DNA of 29,153 nt from JAKFEE01 sp036675815 (GCA_036675815.1 JAKFEE010000047.1:1-29153); one strand, 5' to 3'; positions 16,199 to 23,647 are shown, counted from the first letter of the stretch. Numbers and translations are program-made. The notes: generated from the sequence alone by a model not told the origin.

Positions 16199-16253
16199 GG
16201 AGCGCGGGCCTCCAGGTCCGCACGCGGCATGCGGAGCTGGAGCTCCGCGCTCC
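16199..16253. repeat. Hairpin repeat, family C, copy 2 (between convergent genes)
   Basis: The left arm GGAGCGCGGGCCTCCAGGTC-CGCA and right arm TGCGGAGCTGGAGCTCCGCG-CTCC (16230-16253) are inverted copies. It begins 10 nt after the ligase stop codon and ends 6 nt before the stop codon of the convergent barrel gene, so almost the whole intergenic gap is this element. Confidence 0.92.
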
Positions 16254-16259
16254 GGAGCC

Positions 16260-17555
16260 TCACCACACTTGCAGCGAAACCGGGATGCGCAGCAGCGCCC
16301 GAACGTCGGGGGCATCCTCGGTGACCCCCAGTTCCAGGCTGGTATTGGCCGACACGCGATCGTTGAAGCGATAGGAGAAGCCCAGCATCGAGGCGCCGAT
16401 CTGGGCCGAATCGGTGGAGACGGTCTCGCCGTCCAGCTCGGTTTCGGTTTCGAAGACGAAATTGTGCTTGTAGCCCAGGGTGAAGGACAGATCGTTGTTG
16501 ATGGCGAAGCCCATGCCGAGGCTGAGGTTGATCGAATCGCCCAGATCGACCTCGCCGACTCGGGTCTGGCCGAAGCTCTTGTCGACGTCGTAGGGCGGAG
16601 AATAGGCATAACCGACCGAGGCGAAGAGCACCGCCGGGTCGCTGGGATAGATGGCGCTGACGGTCCCCTCGTAGATCCAGCCGCCCGAACCGGTGGCGAT
16701 GCCCTGGACGACACCGTCGTCATCGCGGTCCACGTCGTAGGGGCCGGTGCCGGTCGGGGCGGTGATCTTGAGGCCGGCGATCAGCACCGGCCACCCGTTG
16801 TTGCCGCCGTTGATCTGATAGCGCAGGCCGAAATCGACGTCGCCGATGTCCGACCCGTCCAGGGTGCGGGTGCGGATGACGTTGACCTGCTGGCGCGGCC
16901 CCTGATCTTCGAACCTGTCGTGGCGATAGGTATAGGGCACGCGGACTTCGGCCTCCCAGCGCGGGGTCAGGCCCAGGCGGCCGCCGATGCTGCCGGTGAG
17001 GGAACTGCGCTCGACCTTCGACGCTTCGACCAGGCCGATCTGGATGCCGGGAACGATTTCGACGCCGCGATAGATCAGGCTGTTGGACGTGGAGAGGCTG
17101 TATTCCACAGTCGGGTCGACGATCAGCGTGCCCGCCGGGGTCAGCAGGCTGGCGAAGTCCGGCGAGGCGACCGCCTCCGCCCCGACCACCGCCTCGGCCC
17201 GCTCCTTGTTCTGCTGAGCGCTGCCGGCTTGGCCGCCGCGCAGATCGGGAGAGGGAAATGGCACGCCCGGTGCGGCGATCACCACCGGCGCCACCGTGGC
17301 GGCGCCGGGGCCTGCCGCGCTGGTGACGCCGGCACCGCGTATGGCGTCCAGGCCCGCCGTCGCGGCAGCCAACTCGGCGTAGCGGCGGCGCAAGTCGTCC
17401 ACCTCGCGTTTCAGCACCTCGATTTCCTGCCGCTGCGCCAGGACTTCCGCCGCGCTCGGTGACTGTTGGGCGCACGCGCCCAGGCTGGACAAGGCGGTGC
17501 TGGCAATGGCGGCGTTCAACAAGCGGCGGCAAGGCAACGAGCTGCCGTGGACCAT
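16260..17555 (-). CDS. FapF-like outer-membrane barrel with N-terminal coiled coil
   Basis: The protein has 431 residues. A Sec signal ends in a lipobox-like LGAC (Cys28), so it may be lipidated. A coiled coil follows with regular a/d positions V38, I45, L48, V52, L55, Y59 and L62. Then comes a Gly/Ala/Pro-rich linker (about 66-125) and a beta-rich barrel (about 140-431) with alternating strands, ending in the aromatic VSLQVW. Length and order (signal, trimerising coiled coil, flexible linker, barrel) match Pseudomonas FapF, the exporter of Fap amyloid subunits; such proteins are often annotated as MetA-pathway phenol-degradation proteins or transporters. It follows the LuxR-type regulator by 50 nt, opposite a C39 peptidase operon. 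The barrel is likely; the FapF role is inferred. Confidence 0.75.
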   Translation of the reverse strand: MVHGSSLPCRRLLNAAIASTALSSLGACAQQSPSAAEVLAQRQEIEVLKREVDDLRRRYAELAAATAGLDAIRGAGVTSAAGPGAATVAPVVIAAPGVPFPSPDLRGGQAGSAQQNKERAEAVVGAEAVASPDFASLLTPAGTLIVDPTVEYSLSTSNSLIYRGVEIVPGIQIGLVEASKVERSSLTGSIGGRLGLTPRWEAEVRVPYTYRHDRFEDQGPRQQVNVIRTRTLDGSDIGDVDFGLRYQINGGNNGWPVLIAGLKITAPTGTGPYDVDRDDDGVVQGIATGSGGWIYEGTVSAIYPSDPAVLFASVGYAYSPPYDVDKSFGQTRVGEVDLGDSINLSLGMGFAINNDLSFTLGYKHNFVFETETELDGETVSTDSAQIGASMLGFSYRFNDRVSANTSLELGVTEDAPDVRALLRIPVSLQVW

Positions 17556-17605
17556 ACCATTCCCCCAGTGTCATTCCGTAAGCGTCGCGGACCAACACTA
17601 TGGGA

Positions 17606-18280
17606 TCAATTGTCGCACACCTGAAACAACCCGTTCGTTAGTAGCTTAACCAGTTCGGCCTGGCGTCTTGTCCCGGTCTTCTCGAAAGTGCGCTTGAGGT
17701 GTGTGCGCACGGTGGTCAAGGCCACCCCCATCCGCCGCGCCGCTTCAACGAGCGTTGCGCCCTGTACGAGATGGGCGGCCAAGCGGGCCTCGGCCGGGGT
17801 GAGGCCGTGAAGCTGGGCAACGCGGCTGGCATCGACGCTCCAGGCGTGGTCGGGATCGCTGACGAACACGATCACCGCGGATGCAGGCGCGCGCGGCGTC
17901 GATGCCGCTGGGCAGGCCAGAAGCGACAGCGGCCGTTTGCCCGCGCGCCGCGACAGGTGCGCGATCGCCGTCGCCGTCGTCCCGGTGGCGAGGATGGCGC
18001 GCAGCCGGCGCGTGTCGTCGGCGGTGAGGGCGGCGAGGCCATGACGCGTCAACTGCAGGCCATCGCGCGCCCGCAGCAGATCGCGGGCATAGTTGTTGGC
18101 GGTCAATACGGTATGATCGGCGGCCACCACGATAATGCCCAACCGCAGGCGGTCGAGCGCCGTCACCGCGGCCTCCCACAGCACGCTGCCGACGTCGACG
18201 TTGCCGCCCGGTTCCGGCGGCGTGGCGTCGGTCGGCGCGGGATCACCCGATTCATGCCACGACCCGCCCAGCAGATGCAT
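17606..18280 (-). CDS. PAS-LuxR transcriptional regulator
   Basis: The protein has 224 residues. A PAS-like sensor region (about 35-150) includes LRLGIIVVAADHTVLTANNY and ARDLLRARDGLQL. A LuxR-type helix-turn-helix follows (about 160-220), with LTPAEARLAAHLVQGATLVE and the recognition segment VRTHLKRTFEKTGTRRQAEL. There is no receiver domain, so it is a one-component regulator. GGGAG lies 6 nt before ATG 18280, which is preferred over the GTG one codon upstream. It is divergent from the small exported-protein operon and upstream of the FapF-like gene, so it probably controls both. The inducing signal is unknown. Confidence 0.85.
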   Translation of the reverse strand: MHLLGGSWHESGDPAPTDATPPEPGGNVDVGSVLWEAAVTALDRLRLGIIVVAADHTVLTANNYARDLLRARDGLQLTRHGLAALTADDTRRLRAILATGTTATAIAHLSRRAGKRPLSLLACPAASTPRAPASAVIVFVSDPDHAWSVDASRVAQLHGLTPAEARLAAHLVQGATLVEAARRMGVALTTVRTHLKRTFEKTGTRRQAELVKLLTNGLFQVCDN

Positions 18281-18670
18281 CACGCACTCCCAAAGATGGA
18301 GGTTGCGTCATATATGCGGGCTTGCGTCCCGAACCACAGTTCCCCGGATCGCCATCCGCCTCACTATTTCGTGCGGCCATATCGCCGATGGGATAGCGGA
18401 TGACCGCGAGCACGACTCATCCGAAAGACCACGATCGGCGGCAAGGGCGACGGAGCAGCACGACAACCCTGTCAGATCAATTGCTTGTTTGGCGCCGTGG
18501 CCCACCTTCGAACGATTTTCGCCGATCTCCAATGGACAAGTCCTGCATATGGGGGACGCGCCCATCGGCGGCCTGCACGACTCTGCCTTCACTGACGGGC
18601 CAGGTCCTCATCGCACCGGTGGGACGCATGCTCGGCTGCAGCGATCGCCATCATTCCACGAGGGATTCAC
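18281..18670. promoter_or_regulatory. 390-nt divergent intergenic region of the Fap-like locus
   Basis: No gene is supported here. It must hold promoters for the regulator (leftward) and for the exported-protein operon (rightward). A short dyad GAAC-CACA-GTTC lies at about 18330-18341 and AT-rich CATATATG at about 18309-18316, a possible -10 for the regulator. On the rightward side TGGGACGCATGCTCGG near 18620-18636 only weakly resembles a sigma54 site. The base composition is lower in GC than neighbouring genes, and the length suggests complex control. Confidence 0.4.
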
Positions 18671-19099
18671 ATGAAAAGCAAACTGCTCTCCGGCATCTCC
18701 GTCGCGGCGCTCGGCTTGGTTCTGGCCAGCGGCGCCTCGGCCGAGGCCATCAACGGTTCGACCGTCGCCGACAACGGCGGCGTCGCCGTTCCCGTCACCG
18801 ACAGCCTCAACGGCAACAGCCTGTCGTTTGCCCACACCACGGACAACTTCGACGACCACAGTGTCAACGACAGCTACAACGCCATCACCCGCTATGTATC
18901 GACATCGCGCCAGGACCTGAGCGGCACCGTCACCAACAACACGGTTCGCCGGCCCGGCAGCACCGGCGGCATCAGCTTCAACGGCGGTGCGTTCTCCGGT
19001 TTCGGCGGCATCAACACCGCGGGCATGAATACCGGCCTCAACAGCTTGAATCAGGCGGCGACCAGCATTTCCGCCAATGCCAACGTGTCGTTCGACTAG
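18671..19099 (+). CDS. Small exported Asn/Ser/Gly-rich protein, putative amyloid-like subunit 1
   Basis: This 142-residue protein has a clear Sec signal (residues 1-24, cleavage after ASA). The mature part is rich in Asn, Ser, Gly and Thr and poor in charged residues and Cys. Its end reads FSGFGGINTAGMNTGLNSLN followed by QAATSISANANVSFD. The same SGF-x-GI...N-[TS]-G-x-N pattern recurs in the next gene. GAGGG is 6-8 nt before the ATG. It is the first gene of the operon with the C39 peptidase. Composition and context suggest a secreted fibre subunit comparable in role to FapB/FapC, but the classical long Fap repeats are absent. No double-glycine motif is seen after its signal. The function is inferred. 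Confidence 0.75.
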   Translation: MKSKLLSGISVAALGLVLASGASAEAINGSTVADNGGVAVPVTDSLNGNSLSFAHTTDNFDDHSVNDSYNAITRYVSTSRQDLSGTVTNNTVRRPGSTGGISFNGGAFSGFGGINTAGMNTGLNSLNQAATSISANANVSFD

Positions 19100-19111
19100 C
19101 ACGGTCACGGC

Positions 19112-19137
19112 GACTCGGCGGCCTCGGCCGCCGAGTC
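19112..19137 (+). promoter_or_regulatory. Intercistronic stem-loop between the two small exported-protein genes
   Basis: A perfect 11-bp stem GACTCGGCGGC / GCCGCCGAGTC has a CTCG loop and lies 13 nt after the first gene's stop. It has no T run, so it is not a standard intrinsic terminator. Such hairpins often stabilise the upstream mRNA or partly stop transcription, giving more of the first gene product than of the genes behind it, as expected for a major structural subunit. Confidence 0.8.
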
Positions 19138-19165
19138 TCACCGTCGGCGACCGGGAGGGGGCACA

Positions 19166-19516
19166 ATGGGACCAAGCAGGAAATGCGCCGTGCTGACGAC
19201 CGCCTTGCTGTTCACCGGGATGGCCCACAGCCATGCCGGCGAGACCGGCATTCCGCTCGACCGGGCCGAGCTGGCGGCATTGAGCGGTGGCACCGCCGGC
19301 GGCGATCATGATTTCCACACCATCCAATCGCTGGATGCGGTCAATGCCGGGAACAGCGTCCGCGGCGACACCATCGATTCCGGCATGATCACCATTCAGG
19401 ACAATGGCCTGAGCGGTTTTGCCGGCATCGGCAACTTCGTCATCAATTCCGGCCACAACAACAACTTGCAAGGCACGATCAGCGTTACCGTGATTGTCCC
19501 GGAGGTGCGCCCGTGA
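19166..19516 (+). CDS. Small exported protein with double-glycine motif, putative amyloid-like subunit 2
   Basis: The protein has 116 residues. A Sec signal occupies about 1-24. Residues 31-42 read LDRAELAALSGG, matching the double-glycine leader consensus (L-12, E-8, L-7, hydrophobic -4, G-2 G-1). This is the cleavage signal of C39 peptidases, one of which is encoded by the next gene. The mature part is Asn/Gly/Ile-rich and ends LSGFAGIGNFVINSGHNNNL-QGTISVTVIV, sharing SGF-x-GI...NxGxN with the upstream protein. GGGAGGGGG precedes the ATG. Its stop overlaps the peptidase start (GTGA, 4 nt). The export and GG features are visible; the fibre-subunit role is inferred. Confidence 0.75.
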   Translation: MGPSRKCAVLTTALLFTGMAHSHAGETGIPLDRAELAALSGGTAGGDHDFHTIQSLDAVNAGNSVRGDTIDSGMITIQDNGLSGFAGIGNFVINSGHNNNLQGTISVTVIVPEVRP

Positions 19517-20241
19517 AGGGAATGCCCGCGGCCTGCGCGGCGCTGATGGCACTGTTGACGGCATTGCCGGGGCAGAGGGCCGAGGCCGATCAGCAGTTTC
19601 TCGCCGGCCCCATCGGCCCGGTGCGGGTGCCGGTGACCAGCTATCGCGACATCCCGTTCCGCACCGTGGTCCGCCAGCAGTACGATTTCAGTTGCGGCTC
19701 GGCGGCGGTGGCCACCTTGATGCATTACCACTACGGCCGCCCCATCGGCGAGGCCGAGGTGTTCCAGGCGATGTTCGACAAGGGGGACCAGGCGCGGATC
19801 CGCCGCGATGGCTTTTCCATGCTGGACATGAAGGACTACCTGGATGCCGCCGGGCTTGGCACCGCCGGCCTCCGGCTGAGCGTTGCCGACCTCGCCGACC
19901 TCGGCCTGCCCGCCATCACCTTGATCAACATAAACAATTACAAGCACTTCGTCGTGGTCAAGGGACTCCGGGACGGCAAGGTGCTCGTCGGCGACCCCAC
20001 CTTCGGGCTGCTGACCCTGTCCACCGACGACTTTCAGAGGATCTGGAGCGGCATCGTGCTGGTGGTGGTGGCCAAGGGCCAGCAGACTCAGGGCAAGGAG
20101 AGTTTCAATCGCACCGCCGAGTGGCAGGTGCGCCCGCGGGCGCCGCTGGGGGCGGCGGTCGATTCCACGGTCCTGGCCGGCTGGACGGCGACGGTGGCGG
20201 CGCCGGTGCAGATTCGCCCAACCTTGGATTTCGCCCAATGA
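19513..20241 (+). CDS. Periplasmic C39-family cysteine peptidase, FapD-like
   Basis: The protein has 242 residues. A Sec signal (about 1-25) is followed by a single C39 peptidase domain: Q55 and C61 in RQQYDFSCGSAAVATLMHYH, H145 in NYKHFVVVKG and D161 in VGDPTFGLL form an intact Gln/Cys/His/Asp active site. No membrane or ABC-ATPase domain is attached, unlike bacteriocin exporters, so it should act in the periplasm, as proposed for FapD. The GTG start overlaps the preceding stop (GTGA), with GGAGG 7 nt upstream. The stop overlaps the next start (ATGA). Probable substrates are the neighbouring exported proteins bearing GG motifs. The peptidase fold is firm and the substrate is an inference. 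Confidence 0.88.
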   Translation: MKGMPAACAALMALLTALPGQRAEADQQFLAGPIGPVRVPVTSYRDIPFRTVVRQQYDFSCGSAAVATLMHYHYGRPIGEAEVFQAMFDKGDQARIRRDGFSMLDMKDYLDAAGLGTAGLRLSVADLADLGLPAITLININNYKHFVVVKGLRDGKVLVGDPTFGLLTLSTDDFQRIWSGIVLVVVAKGQQTQGKESFNRTAEWQVRPRAPLGAAVDSTVLAGWTATVAAPVQIRPTLDFAQ

Positions 20242-20750
20242 GCCGCCGGCCATGCCTCGTCGCCATGCTGGCCTTGGCCATGGTCGCCCCGGGATCGGCC
20301 GTGGGCGACGATGCGACGCAATACCAGCCGCTGCCGGCCGCGGCGCTGGCGGATTTGCGCGGCGGCTTCCTGCTGCCCAACGGCAGCGCCGTCAGCATCG
20401 CCGCCGACCTGCAGTCTTATGTCGACGGCCAGAAGGTCCTCGACAGCCGGCTGGTCCTGACCGACACCGGCTGGGCGAACCCGGCCGGGTCCGCGACACC
20501 CGAGTTGCCGGCCAGTCTCGGTGGCCTGCAGGGCCTCGCCGGCCGCAACGTCGCAGGGGTCGGCGGCAGCACGACGCTGGTGCATGCGCTGCGCGACAGC
20601 CAGATGCTCAACATCGTGGTCAACGATGCGATGGGCCGCACCGTCGCCCAGCATCTCGGGGTCGAACTGCGGCTCGACAACTACTGGGAGATGCGCGAGG
20701 CGTGGCGCAACGACCTGCTGGCCATCCGCCTCGCCGATCCCGGCCGCTGA
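20238..20750 (+). CDS. Exported protein with double-glycine motif, Fap-like locus accessory or subunit
   Basis: The protein has 170 residues. A Sec signal occupies about 1-23, and residues 32-43 then read LPAAALADLRGG, again fitting the double-glycine leader pattern except that the usual Glu at -8 is Ala. The mature part contains VSIAADLQSYVDGQKVLDSR, GGSTTLVHALRDSQMLNIVV and a charged C-terminus with LDNYWEMREAWRNDLL. It may occupy the position of FapE or a nucleator; I do not recognise the family. Its ATG overlaps the peptidase stop (ATGA) and there is no good Shine-Dalgarno, so translational coupling is likely. A family C hairpin repeat follows the stop. Confidence 0.75.
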   Translation: MSRRPCLVAMLALAMVAPGSAVGDDATQYQPLPAAALADLRGGFLLPNGSAVSIAADLQSYVDGQKVLDSRLVLTDTGWANPAGSATPELPASLGGLQGLAGRNVAGVGGSTTLVHALRDSQMLNIVVNDAMGRTVAQHLGVELRLDNYWEMREAWRNDLLAIRLADPGR

Positions 20751-20766
20751 GCCGGAGTTGAACGTA

Positions 20767-20823
20767 GAGGAGGCGGACCTCCAGGTCCGCAAAAAGGAAT
20801 GCGGAGCTGGAGCTCCGCGCTCC
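20767..20823. repeat. Hairpin repeat, family C, copy 3 (between convergent genes)
   Basis: The left arm contains GGCGGACCTCCAGGTCCGCA. The right arm TGCGGAGCTGGAGCTCCGCG-CTCC (20800-20823) is identical to that of the copy at 16199-16253. It lies between the end of the Fap-like operon (plus) and the end of secA (minus). Left-arm divergence is greater than in the other copies. Confidence 0.9.
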
Positions 20824-20848
20824 AAGTCAGGCCGTGGACACGCGCTCC

Positions 20849-23527
20849 CTACGCCACGTGACCGTGGCAGTGCTTGTATTTCTTGCCCGAACCGCAGGGG
20901 CAGGGGGCATTGCGCGAGACCTTGGTGCCGGTGGCCGCGGTGGCCAGCGCGGGGTCGCCGTCGCCGTGGTTGGCGAAGGCCGGATCCTCGCGGGTCTCCT
21001 GCATGTGCGTGGTGCGGCGCTGGGCCTCGAGCTCCTCCGCGGCCGGCTCGCCGACGCGCAGCTCGACATGCATCAGCACGCTGGTGACGCGCTCGCGTAG
21101 ATGGCCGAGCATGGCGTCGAACATGTTGAAGGCTTCGCGCTTGTACTCGTTCAGCGGGTCGCGCTGGCCGTAGGCGCGCAGGCCGATGCCCTGGCGCAGA
21201 TGGTCGAGGTGGAGCAGGTGCTCCTTCCAGGTCTGGTCGAGCAACTGCAGCAGCAGGCTCTTTTCGACCATGCGCATGACGTCGGGGCCGTACTGGGCGG
21301 CCTTGGCCGCGATCTTCTCGTCGGCGGCACGGATCAGGCGAGCCTTGATCTCCTGGTCGGCGATGCCTTCTTCCTTGGCCCAGTCGGGGACCGGCAGGTC
21401 GAGGCCGAGGACGCGAAGCGTCTCCTCGTGCAGCGCCTGCGTGTCCCACTGCTCGGCATAGGCCTTCTCGGGAATGCAGCGGGCGACCATCTCCTCGATC
21501 ACCTCATGGCGCATGTCCTCGATGGTCTGCGACACGTCGGTCACGTCCATCAAGTCTTTGCGCTGCTCGTAGATGACCTTGCGCTGGTCATTCATCACGT
21601 CGTCGTATTTGAGCAGGTTCTTGCGGATGTCGAAGTTGCGCGCCTCGACCTTCTGCTGTGCCTTCTCCAGCGCCTTGTTGATCCACTTGTGGACGATGGC
21701 CTCGCCTTCCTGCAGGCCCAGCTTCTGCAGCAGGCTGTCCATCTTGTTGGTGCCGAAGATGCGCATCAGGTCGTCTTCCAGCGACAGGAAGAACTTCGAT
21801 GCGCCGGGGTCGCCCTGGCGACCGGAACGGCCGCGCAACTGGTTGTCGATGCGCCGGCTTTCGTGGCGCTCGGTGCCGATGACGTACATGCCGCCGGCCT
21901 CCAGCGCCATCTGCTTGAATCCCGCCACCTCGTCGCGGATCGCCTGCTCGCGCCGCTGGTGTTCGGCCGCGTCGGTGAGGTCGCCCAACTCCGCCTTGAT
22001 CCGCATCTCCACGTTGCCGCCCAACTGGATGTCGGTGCCGCGGCCGGCCATGTTGGTGGCGATGGTGACGGCGCCGGGCACGCCGGCCTGGGCGACGATG
22101 AAGGCTTCGTGCTCGTGATAGCGGGCGTTCAGCACCTGGTGCGGCACCTTGGCCTTCTTCAGCAGGTCCGAGAGCAGTTCCGACTTCTCGATGCTGACCG
22201 TGCCCACCAGCACCGGCTGCTGGCGCTCGCGCGCCGCCGCCACTTCCTTGATGATCGCCTCGTGTTTCTCGCGCGCGGTGCGATAGACCTCGTCGTCGTG
22301 GTCGATGCGCGACACCGGCAGGTTGGTCGGGATGTCGACGACTTCCAGCGCATAGATCTCGGCGAACTCGCCGGCCTCGGTCAGCGCCGTGCCGGTCATG
22401 CCGGCCAGCTTGGGATACATGCGGAAGAAATTCTGGAAGGTGATCGAGGCCAGCGTCTGGTTCTCGTTCTGGATCGTCACCCCTTCCTTGGCCTCCAGCG
22501 CCTGGTGCAGGCCTTCGGAATAGCGCCGGCCCTCCATCATGCGGCCGGTGAACTCGTCGATGATGACGACCTTGTCGTTCTTGACGATGTAGTCGACGTC
22601 GCGGGTGAACAGCTTGTGGGCGCGCAAGCCCTGGTTGGCGTGGTGGACCAGCGAGATGTTGGCCAGATCGTACAGGTTGCCCTGGGTCAACAGCCCGTGG
22701 TCGCGCAGGAGCTGCTCCATGTGCTGGTTGCCGACGTCGGTCAGGGTGACCGCCCGGTGCTTCTCGTCCTTCTCGTAGTCATCCTCGACCAGCAGCGGGA
22801 TGAGCTTGTCGACGGACTTGTACAGCTCGGAATTGTCCTCGGTCGGGCCCGAGATGATCAGCGGCGTGCGCGCCTCGTCGATGAGGATGGAGTCGACCTC
22901 GTCGACGATGGCGTAGTTGAACGGCCGCTGCACCATGTCTTCGAGGCGGAACTTCATGTTGTCGCGCAGGTAATCGAAGCCGAGCTCGTTATTGGTGGCG
23001 TAGATGATGTCGCAGTTGTAGGCCTGCTGGCGCTGATGATCGTCCATGCCGTGGACGATGACGCCGACGCTGAGGCCGAGGAAGCGATAGACCTGCCCCA
23101 TCCACTCGGAATCGCGCGACGCCAGGTAATCGTTGACGGTCACCACGTGGACGCCGTCGCCGGGCAGGGCGTTGAGATACACCGCCAGGGTGGCGACCAG
23201 GGTCTTGCCTTCGCCGGTGCGCATCTCGGCGATCATGCCGCGGTGCAGGACGATGCCGCCCATCATCTGCACGTCGAAATGGCGCTGGCCCAGGGTGCGC
23301 TTGGCCGCCTCGCGCACGGTGGCGAACGCCTCGACCAGCAGGTCGTCGACATCCTCACCGTCGTGCAGGCGCTCGCGGAACCAGCCGGTGCGGGCCTTCA
23401 ACTGCTCGTCGCTCAAGGCCTCGAGCTCGGGCTCGAGCGCGTTGATGGCAGCGACGTTGGTGCGGAGCGTCTTGATGAAACGATCGTTGGCGGTTCCGAA
23501 GATCCGCCGGGCGATGGCGCCGAGCAT
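20849..23527 (-). CDS. secA: Protein translocase ATPase SecA
   Basis: This 892-residue protein is the full family length. It starts MLGAIARRIFGTANDRFIKT. The nucleotide-binding domain has MRTGEGKTLVATLAVYLNAL (Walker A) and YAIVDEVDSILIDEARTPLI (Walker B). Further landmarks are VTIQNENQTLASITFQNFFR, GRGTDIQLGGNVEMR and GRSGRQGDPG (second motor domain). The C-terminal zinc motif CPCGSGKKYKHCHG, which binds SecB and ribosomes, is intact. It drives Sec-dependent export across the inner membrane, which the exported proteins of the neighbouring locus also need. It is convergent with the Fap-like operon across a hairpin repeat; the proximity is probably coincidental. Confidence 0.98.
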   Translation of the reverse strand: MLGAIARRIFGTANDRFIKTLRTNVAAINALEPELEALSDEQLKARTGWFRERLHDGEDVDDLLVEAFATVREAAKRTLGQRHFDVQMMGGIVLHRGMIAEMRTGEGKTLVATLAVYLNALPGDGVHVVTVNDYLASRDSEWMGQVYRFLGLSVGVIVHGMDDHQRQQAYNCDIIYATNNELGFDYLRDNMKFRLEDMVQRPFNYAIVDEVDSILIDEARTPLIISGPTEDNSELYKSVDKLIPLLVEDDYEKDEKHRAVTLTDVGNQHMEQLLRDHGLLTQGNLYDLANISLVHHANQGLRAHKLFTRDVDYIVKNDKVVIIDEFTGRMMEGRRYSEGLHQALEAKEGVTIQNENQTLASITFQNFFRMYPKLAGMTGTALTEAGEFAEIYALEVVDIPTNLPVSRIDHDDEVYRTAREKHEAIIKEVAAARERQQPVLVGTVSIEKSELLSDLLKKAKVPHQVLNARYHEHEAFIVAQAGVPGAVTIATNMAGRGTDIQLGGNVEMRIKAELGDLTDAAEHQRREQAIRDEVAGFKQMALEAGGMYVIGTERHESRRIDNQLRGRSGRQGDPGASKFFLSLEDDLMRIFGTNKMDSLLQKLGLQEGEAIVHKWINKALEKAQQKVEARNFDIRKNLLKYDDVMNDQRKVIYEQRKDLMDVTDVSQTIEDMRHEVIEEMVARCIPEKAYAEQWDTQALHEETLRVLGLDLPVPDWAKEEGIADQEIKARLIRAADEKIAAKAAQYGPDVMRMVEKSLLLQLLDQTWKEHLLHLDHLRQGIGLRAYGQRDPLNEYKREAFNMFDAMLGHLRERVTSVLMHVELRVGEPAAEELEAQRRTTHMQETREDPAFANHGDGDPALATAATGTKVSRNAPCPCGSGKKYKHCHGHVA

Positions 23528-23647
23528 TCAGAAACCCTCAAGAGGTGAGATGGGGTCGGGCAGAGGCTCGACCGTTGCGCGCGGTCCACAGATAGAGTCC
23601 GGCCATGGCTCTGTCAACGACGGCCCCACGCCAGACGCCGCCTTAAT

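Noticed and set aside
18620..18640. Sigma54-like promoter TGGGACGCATGCTCGG before the first subunit gene
   Set aside because: Only part of the GG/GC core fits (TGC replaced by CTCGG), and no sigma54 activator is encoded nearby; the regulator here is LuxR type.
18773..18781. GG pair in the first small exported protein (VADNGGVAV) as a C39 cleavage site
   Set aside because: The upstream positions lack Leu at -7 and -12 and a hydrophobic pattern, so it does not match the leader motif of the other two proteins.
16260..20750. A bacteriocin or ABC-exported peptide system around the C39 gene
   Set aside because: The C39 protein has a Sec signal and no membrane or ATPase domain, and the candidate substrates also have Sec signals, so a cytoplasmic PCAT-type exporter is not supported.
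21101..23548. 815-codon plus-strand frame
   Set aside because: It is entirely antisense to secA, whose homology is full length and unambiguous.
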